Assembly (NCBI GenBank): GCA_949291515.1
Contig: CASEVY010000010.1
Coordinates: 186,001-250,000, forward strand
Length of the DNA: 64,000 nt
From: an uncultured bacterium
Lineage (GTDB): Bacteria; Elusimicrobiota; Elusimicrobia; Elusimicrobiales; Elusimicrobiaceae
Reading direction: 5' to 3'
How positions within the stretch are numbered: position 1 is the first letter of the stretch; each line of letters starts with the position of its first letter. This document shows positions 1 to 7,434 of the stretch, piece by piece. The position numbers were made by a program, and so were the translations under genes. The notes below the pieces were generated by a model, which worked only from the letters and a program-made list of their open reading frames with translations, did no database searches and was not told the DNA's origin.

Positions 1-431
1 TCGCTTTGGAAGACCGTCTTACGATAGAAGTGGTGGACGAATTCCTGCGAAACGGCAGTTACAATATTACCAACGAATCGCAGGCCAACGGCGTGTTGGC
101 GGGCGAGATATTAAGATATATCCTCGTGCCCGTCCAGTATGATACCCGCTTGGTGCCTACGGTATATCGTATGGAAGTATTGCTTAAGGTGCGCTTTATT
201 GACAAAGAGACGCAAAAAACCGTCTGGGAAGAGCCCGCTCTGCAGCAGAGATACACTTATTCCGCGTCCACTTTGCCCGGCGGTATGACGGAAGAGCAGG
301 CGCGCGAGTATTTGTGGAAAAACTTCTCCAAAATGATAGTGAAGCGTACGGTGGAGGGGTTTGGCTCCGTCGGCAGTGAAATCCGCCAAAGGGCGCAGGT
401 AAACAAAGACCAAACCACGATAACCAGATAA
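1..431 (+). CDS. lptE: LptE-like LPS assembly protein, 3' part only
   Basis: The reading frame is open from the window edge (first full codon at 3), so the N-terminus with its expected lipobox lies upstream. The visible 142 or so residues look like the LptE/LPS-assembly family: an alternation of short beta strands with the patterns 'RYILVPVQYD' and 'YRMEVLLKVRFID', then a helix rich in charged residues ('EEQAREYLWKNFSKMIVKRTVEGF'-type, split here: EEQAREYLW then KNFSKMIVKR). LptE plugs the LptD barrel and helps insert lipopolysaccharide in the outer membrane. The stop codon abuts the ATG of holA, an arrangement (lptE-holA) common in bacteria. The family is divergent in sequence, so the assignment leans on context. 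Confidence 0.7.
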   Translation, partial: ALEDRLTIEVVDEFLRNGSYNITNESQANGVLAGEILRYILVPVQYDTRLVPTVYRMEVLLKVRFIDKETQKTVWEEPALQQRYTYSASTLPGGMTEEQAREYLWKNFSKMIVKRTVEGFGSVGSEIRQRAQVNKDQTTITR

Positions 432-1442
432 ATGGGAAGAGTAACTTTTTCGCAATTTTCCAAGGATATTAAGAAAGGCGTTCTCGCGCCCGTATATTTG
501 TTTACGGGCGAGGACGTATTCCGCAAAAAAGAAGCGGCGGAAAATATCCGCAGGCTGATAGCGCCCGATGAGTTTAATTATGTAAAAGAGGACGCATCTT
601 CCTGCGATATCGGCGATTTGATAAGTCTAGCGGGAACGGCGCCCGTATTCAGCCAAAGACGTTTGATAATTTTGGACAATGCCGATAAACTTAAAAAGGC
701 GCCATTGGAAGCGTTATGCAAATATCTTTCCGATCCTTTGGATACGACTTGTTTTATCATAATGCATAATGATGCGAAAAAATTTAAAAAGGATAAAATA
801 TTGGAGGAATCCTGCTCTGAAAATTGCGTTGTGGTTTCCTTCGACGAATTAAAGAGCAATCAACTCGGCCCTTGGATAGAGGAACACTTGTCAGATAAAG
901 GTTTAAAGATAGATTCGGACGCTTTGATATTGCTGCAGGAGATAGTGGGGGCGGATCTTTCGGCTTTAAATATGGAGATAGAAAAACTATCTCTTTATTT
1001 GCTGGACAGGGCGGGGAAGACCGTCGGGCAGGAAGACGTTTTGGCTTGTGTGGGTTTAAATAAGGAGGAGAACCCTTTCGCGCTTAGCAATGCCGTATTG
1101 GACTGCAACCGCGGAGAAGCTCTTAAGCTGGCGCAGAAACTGTTGGACGGCGGTGAGGAACCCATAAGCGTTTTAAACAAGATAAGCGCCTGCGCTTTGA
1201 AGATGTTAAGGATAAAAAGGCTTAGCGAAGCCGGTCTTACTGGCGCGGCTTTGCAGCAGGCGGCGGGTTTGATGCCTTGGGAAGGGCGTTTGGCGGCAAA
1301 GGCGTATATAATGCCGTCTTCGAAGGCCTTGTGCCGCGCATTGGATAAGATAATAGAAACCGATATGGGCTTTAAGAGCGGCGCTTTGGTCGATCCGTCA
1401 ATACAGATAAAGGGCGTGATACTTGCGCTTTTAAACAGATAG
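432..1442 (+). CDS. holA: DNA polymerase III delta subunit
   Basis: 336 residues, the usual size of the clamp-loader delta subunit. N-terminal 'GVLAPVYLFTGEDVFRKKEA' fits the start of domain I, and the middle ('DPLDTTCFIIMHNDAKKFKK') matches the degenerate AAA+ fold that lacks a Walker A motif. The C-terminal part ('NPFALSNAVLDCNRGEALKL', 'GEEPISVLNKISACALKMLR') is the typical delta collar domain. The protein opens the beta clamp during loading at the replication fork. ATG at 432 follows directly on the lptE stop, indicating translational coupling. A 114-bp gap with its own promoter separates it from rpsT, a neighbour frequently found beside holA. Confidence 0.93.
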   Translation: MGRVTFSQFSKDIKKGVLAPVYLFTGEDVFRKKEAAENIRRLIAPDEFNYVKEDASSCDIGDLISLAGTAPVFSQRRLIILDNADKLKKAPLEALCKYLSDPLDTTCFIIMHNDAKKFKKDKILEESCSENCVVVSFDELKSNQLGPWIEEHLSDKGLKIDSDALILLQEIVGADLSALNMEIEKLSLYLLDRAGKTVGQEDVLACVGLNKEENPFALSNAVLDCNRGEALKLAQKLLDGGEEPISVLNKISACALKMLRIKRLSEAGLTGAALQQAAGLMPWEGRLAAKAYIMPSSKALCRALDKIIETDMGFKSGALVDPSIQIKGVILALLNR

Positions 1443-1498
1443 ATTTTTTATTTCCGAGGGCGTTTCTTAAAGAGATAGCCGAAGGGGATATTAAAGTA

Positions 1499-1527
1499 TT
1501 GCATAAAATATAACAAAAAGATAAAAT
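1499..1527 (+). promoter_or_regulatory. Promoter of rpsT
   Basis: TTGCAT (1499-1504), 17-bp spacer, TAAAAT (1522-1527), in an AT-rich gap 30 bp upstream of the rpsT ATG. Sigma-70-type match read by eye. Confidence 0.6.
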
Positions 1528-1556
1528 ATATATACTTATTTAAGAGGTAATTAAAC

Positions 1557-1820
1557 ATGGCAAAATTAAAAACTGGGCGTCACACGAGCGCGCTGAAAGC
1601 GCAGAGACAGTCCGTAAAAAGAAATTCGGCTAATACGGGTTTAAAGAAAGTCGTTCGTTTGGCTGCCAAAGAAGTGGCCAAAACCAAGACCGCCGAAAGC
1701 GTTGCGAAAGCCTCTTCCGCTTTGGATAAAGCCGCGAAGAAAGGCGTAATACACTGGAAAGCGGCCGCGAGGAAGAAATCACGCTTGGCCAAGTCCGTGA
1801 ATAAAGCCGAAAGCAAATAG
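1557..1820 (+). CDS. rpsT: 30S ribosomal protein S20
   Basis: 87 residues, very Lys/Ala-rich and helical, beginning MAKLKTGRHTSALKAQRQS with the conserved 'K.NTGLKKVVRLA' region and a C-terminal Ala/Lys helix ('AASRLAKSVNKA'-like). S20 binds 16S rRNA at the base of the 30S body. A GAGGTAA ribosome-binding site lies 7 bases before the ATG. The gene is monocistronic here: its own promoter precedes it and a strong intrinsic terminator follows 18 bp after the stop. Confidence 0.95.
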   Translation: MAKLKTGRHTSALKAQRQSVKRNSANTGLKKVVRLAAKEVAKTKTAESVAKASSALDKAAKKGVIHWKAAARKKSRLAKSVNKAESK

Positions 1821-1837
1821 TTTTTTTGGCGATAAGA

Positions 1838-1870
1838 AGCGCGGCTGCCGTTAAGCTGCCGCGCTTTTTT
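1838..1870 (+). terminator. Intrinsic terminator of rpsT
   Basis: 8-bp GC-rich stem AGCGCGGC / GCCGCGCT (1838-1845 with 1858-1865) followed by a run of six T. Confidence 0.85.
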
Positions 1871-1923
1871 GACGTTTTTAAACTTAGTGTCGTTTCCGTT
1901 TTGCCGTATAAAACTTTTTAAGT

Positions 1924-1952
1924 TTGCCCGGCGGCTTTAAAATTGTTATAAT
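1924..1952 (+). promoter_or_regulatory. Promoter of tRNA-Arg
   Basis: TTGCCC (1924-1929), 17-bp spacer and a perfect TATAAT (1947-1952), which places the start about 9 bp before the tRNA 5' end. Confidence 0.65.
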
Positions 1953-1967
1953 TTGTATATAGATTTT

Positions 1968-2043
1968 GCGCCTGTAGCTCAACTGGAAGAGCAGATCCGT
2001 CCTAAGGATAAGGTTGTAGGTTCGATTCCTATCGGGCGCGCCA
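1968..2043 (+). tRNA. tRNA-Arg (anticodon CCU)
   Basis: Complete cloverleaf: acceptor GCGCCTG (1968-1974) with CGGGCGC (2033-2039, one G.U pair), D stem GCTC/GAGC, anticodon loop GTCCTAA giving CCU, T stem GTAGG/CCTAT with loop TTCGATT, discriminator G and an encoded CCA. Two features are unusual: loop position 32 is G rather than a pyrimidine, and the 27-43 pair at the base of the anticodon stem is a G.A mismatch. No integrase or att-like repeat is visible beside it. Confidence 0.93.
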
Positions 2044-2082
2044 TTTTAAGACGATAGCGCAGTAAAAATTGCAGTAAATTTT

Positions 2083-2114
2083 AAAATCTCTACTCAAAGG
2101 TAGGGATTTTTTTA
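2083..2114 (+). terminator. Terminator after tRNA-Arg
   Basis: Stem of about 9-11 bp (AATCTCTAC paired with GTAGGGATT, one wobble) with a 6-base loop at 2094-2099, then a run of seven or more T. Confidence 0.75.
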
Positions 2115-2204
2115 TCGTAAATTCAGAGTTTAAATTTTATATGACGCGCCCAATTGGCCCGCCTTTAAAGAGGTTTTTTATTGCGACAATGTTTCCCGCC
2201 ATAA

Positions 2205-2233
2205 AAAAACAGGCGGTTTATGCCGCCTGTTTG
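2205..2233 (-). terminator. Terminator of the small lipoprotein gene
   Basis: 10-bp perfect stem AAACAGGCGG / CCGCCTGTTT (2207-2216 with 2223-2232). On the minus strand it is followed by a T run and lies 18 bp past the stop codon. Confidence 0.8.
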
Positions 2234-2250
2234 TAATCTGTCGTTTTTGC

Positions 2251-2403
2251 TTATTTGCCGCAGGGGTCTACAAGTTCGGTGATGGAAATTACGCCCAAAA
2301 GGTATTCGTTGGTGCATACTTTCTGTCCGCCGATATGTCCGCGGGTTCCGGTGCATGCCGCAAAGAATAAGCAAACGGCTATTAAAACAAACAATTTTTT
2401 CAT
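2251..2403 (-). CDS. Small lipoprotein, 50 residues, unknown function
   Basis: A 51-codon frame starting ATG at 2403 with a GGAGAG ribosome-binding site and ending TAA at 2251. The protein starts MKKLFVLIAVCLFFAACTGT, a signal peptide with the lipobox FAAC, so Cys17 should be lipidated; only about 34 mature residues remain. The mature part contains two further cysteines (30 and 48) and ends 'ITELVDPCGK'. A consensus promoter upstream and an intrinsic terminator downstream make it a complete monocistronic unit, which is why I call it real despite its length. It resembles other tiny bacterial envelope lipoproteins, but I do not recognise a family. Confidence 0.8.
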   Translation of the reverse strand: MKKLFVLIAVCLFFAACTGTRGHIGGQKVCTNEYLLGVISITELVDPCGK

Positions 2404-2481
2404 TTTACGCTCTCCATTGGTATTTTTCACAGAATTAGATAATTATTCAACACGCAAGAGTTGTATTCTGTCTATTTGATA

Positions 2482-2510
2482 ATAATATTTATTTTTATAA
2501 CTTATGTCAA
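2482..2510 (-). promoter_or_regulatory. Promoter of the small lipoprotein gene
   Basis: On the minus strand: perfect TTGACA (2505-2510), 17-bp spacer, TATTAT (2482-2487). Predicted start near 2475 gives a 5' leader of about 70 bases. The rest of 2404-2600 holds nothing else I can identify. Confidence 0.75.
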
Positions 2511-2597
2511 TCAGGCTTAATAATAGACGTAAAAAAGGGGAGATATAATATATCTGCGGGTGCGTTTTCGTTCAGGTTTCCCGGGTGTTGGTTTAGA

Positions 2598-2630
2598 TAA
2601 AAAACCCGCTTAATAAATTAAGCGGGTTTT
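2598..2630 (-). terminator. Terminator of the yajQ/TPR operon
   Basis: 12-bp perfect stem (2601-2612 with 2619-2630), loop of 6, with A/T tails on both sides; on the minus strand it follows the TPR gene stop by about 20 bp. Confidence 0.85.
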
Positions 2631-2651
2631 ATTGGAATGGAAAAATAAATT

Positions 2652-4037
2652 TTACAACTCTTCTATTATTTCGTATTCGTCATCTTCAAGCTCTTGCGGC
2701 TGCTTGGGCTGTTTTGCGGGCTGTTCGACTTTTTGAGTTTTAACCTTAGCGGTGTCCGCCGAAGGCGCGGGCGCGGATTCGAGCTGTTTTTCGACCTTAG
2801 CCATTCTCCTTTGCGCTTTTATAGCATAATCGTCGGCCGGGTGATTGACTATCAATTTTTGGTACAAATCCTTGGCTTTTTGGTATTGGTCGAGGTTTTC
2901 TGCTGTCATACCGGCTTCGTAAAGGGCTTTTGGGGTCTGTTTCGATGAAGGATATGCCGATATAATATCTTCGTAGGATTTTAACTCGCCGTAACTGTCT
3001 TTTAGTCTGCGGGCGTATATATCCGCCGCCAGGAATTTGCAGTTAATGTATTTGTTTTCGTCTTTTGCGAAAATCTGCGCCGCTTTATTTAAAGTATCTA
3101 CCGCGCCGGAATAGTCTTTAAGTTTCTTTTCCTGCAGCTGAGCTTTGTAGAGGAAAGCGTCGTAAGACTTTTCGCGCTGTCCGTTTTTAAGGTAAATTTC
3201 CGCCGCTTTGTTTATATTTTCCGCCGCGGATACGTAATCGCGCTGATTGTCGTTCATTATGGCCATATGGTTATAGGTTGTCGCTATCTCGATGGAATTG
3301 GGGAAATTTTTTATAACGCCGTTATAATAATATGCGGCTTGGCTGTAATCCCTCAATTCGCTGGCGTAGATATCACCCAACATTCTTAGGGAAGCGGCTT
3401 TGTATTTTGTGGAGGGGTAAATGTCGTATACTTTTTTATATTGCATAACCGCGGCTTGATAGTTTTTGTTAAAACGTTCCAAATCGCCGAGCATAAGTTC
3501 CATTTTGTCCTTATTCTCGTAGGTGGGGAATCTGGCGAAGAAACTTCTGTATTCGGCATTGAGCGGTTCGTAAGAGCCTTTTATTTCCAGTTGTGTCGCG
3601 GAAGAGAGAAATTCCGCCATTCTGTCGTCGGAGTTTTTCGGCACGGATTTAAGGGCATAAGCCTTTTTTAGATTTTCCCTGGTCGATTTGGGCATATTTT
3701 CTATTACGGTATTCATCAGCGATGCGGCCTGCTGGGCGTTTGCCGAATTGGGGAACTCGTATTTTTGCCTTAACAGAGTTATATACGCCGCGGGATATTT
3801 CTTCGTTCTGACTTCGATGCTGGCTTTGAGTATCAAGGCGTCGTCCGCGCCGGGCAGAGCGTAATTTTTATCCAGCCAAGCGCCAAGCTGATTATCGATG
3901 CTTTCAAGCAGTTTTTTGTCTTCGCCTTGGCTTTGCTTTTTATAGAAAGTAAGTTCCGTAGCGGCGCTTTGCGCGAAGATATTCGCGGAGCAGAAAAGTA
4001 TAGCCGATATAAGAAGGATGTATTTTGTATTTTTCAT
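2652..4037 (-). CDS. Exported TPR-repeat protein
   Basis: 461 residues. A signal peptide (MKNTKYILLISAILFCSANIFAQ) predicts export to the periplasm. The body is a chain of about 8-10 tetratricopeptide-like helical hairpins, for example 'NYQAAVMQYKKVYDIYPSTK', 'DYSQAAYYYNGVIKNFPNS' and 'QYQKAKDLYQKLIVNHPADD', spaced like those of BamD/CpoB-type proteins. The tail (from about 425) is Pro/Lys/Gln-rich and ends in an acidic stretch. I chose the ATG at 4037 rather than the in-frame TTG just upstream because the AGGTAA ribosome-binding site fits the ATG. It lies 5 bp after yajQ and is probably co-transcribed. A scaffold in envelope assembly is possible; the actual role is unknown. Confidence 0.85.
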   Translation of the reverse strand: MKNTKYILLISAILFCSANIFAQSAATELTFYKKQSQGEDKKLLESIDNQLGAWLDKNYALPGADDALILKASIEVRTKKYPAAYITLLRQKYEFPNSANAQQAASLMNTVIENMPKSTRENLKKAYALKSVPKNSDDRMAEFLSSATQLEIKGSYEPLNAEYRSFFARFPTYENKDKMELMLGDLERFNKNYQAAVMQYKKVYDIYPSTKYKAASLRMLGDIYASELRDYSQAAYYYNGVIKNFPNSIEIATTYNHMAIMNDNQRDYVSAAENINKAAEIYLKNGQREKSYDAFLYKAQLQEKKLKDYSGAVDTLNKAAQIFAKDENKYINCKFLAADIYARRLKDSYGELKSYEDIISAYPSSKQTPKALYEAGMTAENLDQYQKAKDLYQKLIVNHPADDYAIKAQRRMAKVEKQLESAPAPSADTAKVKTQKVEQPAKQPKQPQELEDDEYEIIEEL

Positions 4038-4042
4038 CAATA

Positions 4043-4537
4043 TTACCTGTAGTTAGTGAATTGCAGTTCCAGCCCGAAGTCCTTTCCTTTCAATAGGGCT
4101 ATAGTCTGCTGGAGGGCGTCTTTGGAGGCGGAGGAAACTCTAAGCTGGTCGCCCTGTATTGAAGCCGTAACTTTAAGTTTTGCTTCTTTTATGATTTTTG
4201 TCATTTCTTTGGCTTTGTCGGAAGGTATCCCCTGCTGTATTTTAACTTCCTGTTTTGCCGTTCCGCCCAAAGCGGCCTCTATTTTCTGAGGGTGGAAATT
4301 CTTTAAAGCGACGCCTTTTTTTGCGAGTCTTGTCAGCAGAATATCATACAGCGCTTTAACTTTATACTCGTCGCCGCAGCTTATTTTTATCAAATTTTCC
4401 TTTGCAAGAAGCTCTATATTGGGGTTGGAACCTTTAAAATCATATCTGTTCGTGACTTCTTTTTTTGCCACGCTTATAGCCTCTTCAATCAAATTCAAAT
4501 CCACTTTGGATACAACGTCAAAAGAAAAATCCGCCAT
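4043..4537 (-). CDS. yajQ: YajQ-family nucleotide-binding protein
   Basis: 164 residues, full length for the family, starting MADFSFDVVSKVDLNLIEEA with the hallmark 'EVTNRYDFKGS' segment and the C-terminal 'ALLKGKDFGLELQFTNYR' ending that YajQ proteins share. Family members fold as two ferredoxin-like domains and bind c-di-GMP or RNA in the cytoplasm in the cases studied. A GGAGG ribosome-binding site precedes the ATG. A TATAAT (4557-4562, minus strand) upstream is a likely -10, with no convincing -35. It shares an intergenic region with the divergently transcribed nucleoside transporter. Confidence 0.93.
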   Translation of the reverse strand: MADFSFDVVSKVDLNLIEEAISVAKKEVTNRYDFKGSNPNIELLAKENLIKISCGDEYKVKALYDILLTRLAKKGVALKNFHPQKIEAALGGTAKQEVKIQQGIPSDKAKEMTKIIKEAKLKVTASIQGDQLRVSSASKDALQQTIALLKGKDFGLELQFTNYR

Positions 4538-4609
4538 AAAAACCTCCGTTTGTTTTATTATAGTATTTTAATCCGTATTTTAACAGGCGCGCGTATTTTA
4601 TCCGTACGA

Positions 4610-4639
4610 TTGCTTTAATCGGTTTTAATAATGTAGAAT
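4610..4639 (+). promoter_or_regulatory. Promoter of the nucleoside transporter gene
   Basis: TTGCTT (4610-4615), 18-bp spacer, TAGAAT (4634-4639), 36 bp upstream of the ATG; AAGGAG ribosome-binding site follows. Confidence 0.5.
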
Positions 4640-4675
4640 GGTCTTATCAATTCATCATTATAAGGAGATTGTTCA

Positions 4676-5920
4676 ATGGCAAACATTGCTGCTTTAATCG
4701 GCGTGGTTGTTTTTATCGGTATAGGATACGCGCTAAGTACAAACAGAAAAGCTATAAACTGGCGCACGATATTGTGGGCTTTCGGTCTGCAGATAGTATT
4801 TGCGGTTTTGATATTGAAGACTTCCGTAGGCGTGACGGTCTTCAATTATTTAAATGACGCGATATTAAAAGTGCTGGACTTCCAGAAGGCCGGCGCGGAA
4901 ATGGTTTTCGGGCCTTTGGCGACGCAAGAGACTTTGGGATACATATTCGCGTTCCAAGTTATCCCGACGATTATATTTTTCTCCGCTTTGATGTCGCTTT
5001 TGTACTATTTGGGCATAATGCAGAAAGTGGTATATGTATTTGCTTTGGTATTGGGCAAGCTCTGCAAACTTTCCGGCGCGGAGAGTTTGAGCGCGGCGGC
5101 CAACATCTTTGTAGGGCAGACGGAAGCGCCTTTGCTTATTAAGCCTTATGTGGAAAAGATGACAAAGTCCGAACTTATGTGCGTAATGACTGGCGGTATG
5201 GCGACGGTAGCCGGCGGCGTACTGGCGGCGTATATAATGATGTTGAAGGATACTGTTCCCGGCATAGCGGGGCATCTTATGGCGGCCAGTGTAATGGGCG
5301 CGCCTGCTGGCGTGATGTTTTCCAAGTTATTGGTGCCGGAGACGGAAAAACCCGTTACCTTGGGCGTAGCCAAGATTGACTATAAAGACCCAAGCGCGAA
5401 TGTGCTCGACGCCATTTCCAACGGTACCACTACGGGCTTGCAGCTTGCGTTAAACGTGGCGGCCATGTTGATAGCGTTTACGGCATTGATAGCTTTGTGC
5501 AGCGGCTTTGTGGAGTGGGTTACCGGCTGGTTTATGGCGAAGGCTTTGACGATAGAGCAGATTTTCGGTTATGTATTTTCGCCTTTGGCGTGGCTGATGG
5601 GCGTTCCCGCAGACGAGATGGTGTTGGCCGGGCAGCTGGTCGGCGAAAAGACGATATTAAACGAGTTTGTGGCGTATGCCAATTTCTCCTCCATACTTAA
5701 CGGTGATATGGTGGAGATGACTTTAAGGACTAAAGTCATTTTAAGCTATGCCTTGTGCGGCTTTGCGAATTTCTCCTCCATCGGCATACAGATAGGCGGC
5801 ATAGGCGCGATTGCCCCCAGCAGAAGGGCGGATCTTTCGAGGCTGGGTTTCAGGGCTTTGATAGCGGGCTTGCTGGCCAGCTGTCTTAGAGGCATAATAG
5901 CGGGCTTGCTCGTTCACTAA
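4676..5920 (+). CDS. nupC: Concentrative nucleoside transporter (NupC/CNT family)
   Basis: 414 residues with about 8-10 hydrophobic segments. Family signatures are clear: 'FAFQVIPTIIFFSALMSLLY', the substrate-site hairpin 'IFVGQTEAPLLIKPYV', 'MTGGMATVAGGVLAAYI', and near the C-terminus 'NEFVAYANFSS' and 'ALCGFANFSSIGIQIGG', the second substrate-binding half. CNT proteins import nucleosides across the inner membrane by Na+ or H+ symport, so the gene suggests salvage of nucleosides from the habitat. Start ATG 4676 is supported by AAGGAG eight bases upstream. Monocistronic, with its own promoter and terminator. Confidence 0.95.
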   Translation: MANIAALIGVVVFIGIGYALSTNRKAINWRTILWAFGLQIVFAVLILKTSVGVTVFNYLNDAILKVLDFQKAGAEMVFGPLATQETLGYIFAFQVIPTIIFFSALMSLLYYLGIMQKVVYVFALVLGKLCKLSGAESLSAAANIFVGQTEAPLLIKPYVEKMTKSELMCVMTGGMATVAGGVLAAYIMMLKDTVPGIAGHLMAASVMGAPAGVMFSKLLVPETEKPVTLGVAKIDYKDPSANVLDAISNGTTTGLQLALNVAAMLIAFTALIALCSGFVEWVTGWFMAKALTIEQIFGYVFSPLAWLMGVPADEMVLAGQLVGEKTILNEFVAYANFSSILNGDMVEMTLRTKVILSYALCGFANFSSIGIQIGGIGAIAPSRRADLSRLGFRALIAGLLASCLRGIIAGLLVH

Positions 5921-5938
5921 GAGATATTTTAAATCTGA

Positions 5939-5969
5939 AAAAGCCCCCGCGGAGAAGCGGGGGCTTTTG
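5939..5969 (+). terminator. Terminator of nupC
   Basis: 12-bp GC-rich perfect stem (5939-5950 with 5957-5968) flanked by A and T runs; it can also act on the opposite strand. Confidence 0.85.
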
Positions 5970-5976
5970 TATTTGT

Positions 5977-6003
5977 GAAAACCCCCGGCTATGCCGGGGG
6001 TAT
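5977..6003 (-). terminator. Terminator of lpdA
   Basis: Hairpin CCCCCGG / CCGGGGG (5982-5988 with 5994-6000) with TTTT on the minus strand, placed 24 bp after the lpdA stop. Convergent with the nupC terminator. Confidence 0.75.
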
Positions 6004-6026
6004 TATTTCGTTCCCTATTGAGTGTT

Positions 6027-7379
6027 TTATTTCAGCATAGCTTCTTTCAGGCTTTCGCTTACGGTCGGGTGCGCGAAGATAAGTTCGCCAGTTTCCTTGG
6101 CTTTCATTTTGGCGGCCATGGCAATAAGGGGGATATGTATCATCTCACCCGCGCCCGCGCCTACTATCTGCGCGCCCAGTATCAGGCCCGTTTCTTCGTC
6201 CTCTATAATTTGGGCGAAGCCTTCCGTTTCCTCTTGAGTTACGGCTCTGCCGTTTGCGAGCATAAAACTTTTTTTGGCTCTGGCTTTATGGCCTTTTGCC
6301 AAGGCCTCTTTTAAAGTTAGGCCGACGCGCGCGCTTTCCGGCCAGGCGTATATGGCGGAGGGTACGAGATTGTTGTCATACTCGCGCGCTATTCCCATAA
6401 TATTGCAGGCTGCGGTTTCGCCTTGCGCGGTGGCCGCGTGCGCGAGCTGGCAGAGCCAGTTGACGTCGCCCGCGGCGTAAATATTATCTTTGACCTGCAT
6501 CGTCTTGGGGTTTACTTTTATGCCTTTTCTGTCCCATTCTACGCCCGCCGCCCGAAGATTGAGGCTTTCCAAGTCGGGCATTCTGCCAACGGCGACAAGC
6601 ACCAAATCCGCTTCCAGCGTTTGTCCGTCGGACAAAATTATTTTTTTGACGCCGTTTTCCACCGCCATATCTTTTGCTGCGGCGGCAGTTTTGATTTTTA
6701 TTCCGCGTTTTTCAAAGGAAGATTTTAACACTCTTACGGTGCCTTCATCTTCAGTGGGGAGAATGGTCGGGGCTAGTTCCACTATGGTTGTATCAACGCC
6801 GAAAGCGTTAAAGAGACAGGCGAACTCGCAGCCGATTACGCCTCCGCCGATTATTACCGCTTTTTGGGGGAGTTGTTTGATTTCGAAGATATTGGAATTG
6901 TCGTAAAGGTGTTCTTTATATTTGTCAAACGGCGGCGGATAAAACGCTTTTGTGCCGGCCGCTATTATTACGGCGTCGAAGGGAAATTCTTCCCCGTTTA
7001 TTTTTACGGAATTGGGGGAAAGAAAAGAGGCTTCGCCTTCGATATAATTTATTTTTGCGGCTTTAAATAAGGTCAAAACGCCTCTTTGCAGTTTATCCAC
7101 CGCGGCTTGCCTGCGTGCTTGGATTTTGGTAAAGTCCAAGGATTTAAAAAAATCTTCGCCCGCTTGCGGATTGGAAGATAAAGCCTCGCTTTTTCTTACT
7201 GAAGCGAAGCGGTGTGCCGCGTCCAGCAGCGATTTGGAGGGGATACAGCCGCAATTAAGGCATACTCCGCCCGCTTTGCCTTTTTCCGCCACCGTAACTT
7301 CGGCGCCCAAAGCGGCCAGTTTAAGGGCGGCGGGGTATCCCGCGGGGCCGGAACCTATAACCAAAACTTTTTTAGACAT
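6027..7379 (-). CDS. lpdA: Dihydrolipoyl dehydrogenase
   Basis: 450 residues of the pyridine nucleotide-disulfide oxidoreductase family. FAD-binding 'VLVIGSGPAGYPAALKLAAL' at the N-terminus, redox-active disulfide in 'GGVCLNCGCIPSK' (Cys40 and Cys45; Cys43 is an extra cysteine replacing the usual Val), NAD-binding 'AVIIGGGVIGCEFACLF', and the C-terminal dimer/catalytic 'FAHPTVSESLKEA' containing the His-Glu pair. The enzyme reoxidises dihydrolipoyl groups of 2-oxoacid dehydrogenase or glycine-cleavage complexes with NAD+. No E1, E2 or lipoate gene lies nearby, so its partner complex cannot be named from this window. Divergent from radC. Confidence 0.95.
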   Translation of the reverse strand: MSKKVLVIGSGPAGYPAALKLAALGAEVTVAEKGKAGGVCLNCGCIPSKSLLDAAHRFASVRKSEALSSNPQAGEDFFKSLDFTKIQARRQAAVDKLQRGVLTLFKAAKINYIEGEASFLSPNSVKINGEEFPFDAVIIAAGTKAFYPPPFDKYKEHLYDNSNIFEIKQLPQKAVIIGGGVIGCEFACLFNAFGVDTTIVELAPTILPTEDEGTVRVLKSSFEKRGIKIKTAAAAKDMAVENGVKKIILSDGQTLEADLVLVAVGRMPDLESLNLRAAGVEWDRKGIKVNPKTMQVKDNIYAAGDVNWLCQLAHAATAQGETAACNIMGIAREYDNNLVPSAIYAWPESARVGLTLKEALAKGHKARAKKSFMLANGRAVTQEETEGFAQIIEDEETGLILGAQIVGAGAGEMIHIPLIAMAAKMKAKETGELIFAHPTVSESLKEAMLK

Positions 7380-7422
7380 AAAAACTCCCGTAAGATAAGG
7401 ATAATATTTTATTATAAAAGTA

Positions 7423-7434
7423 TATAATATTTAT
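7423..7434 (+). promoter_or_regulatory. -10 box directly before radC
   Basis: TATAAT at 7423-7428 ends only six bases before the radC ATG (7435). No Shine-Dalgarno sequence and no clear -35 are visible, so radC may be read from a leaderless transcript. Confidence 0.4.

Noticed and set aside
2044-2250. Possible integration site next to tRNA-Arg
   Set aside because: No integrase, no direct repeat of the tRNA 3' end and no foreign gene could be found; the region holds only terminators.
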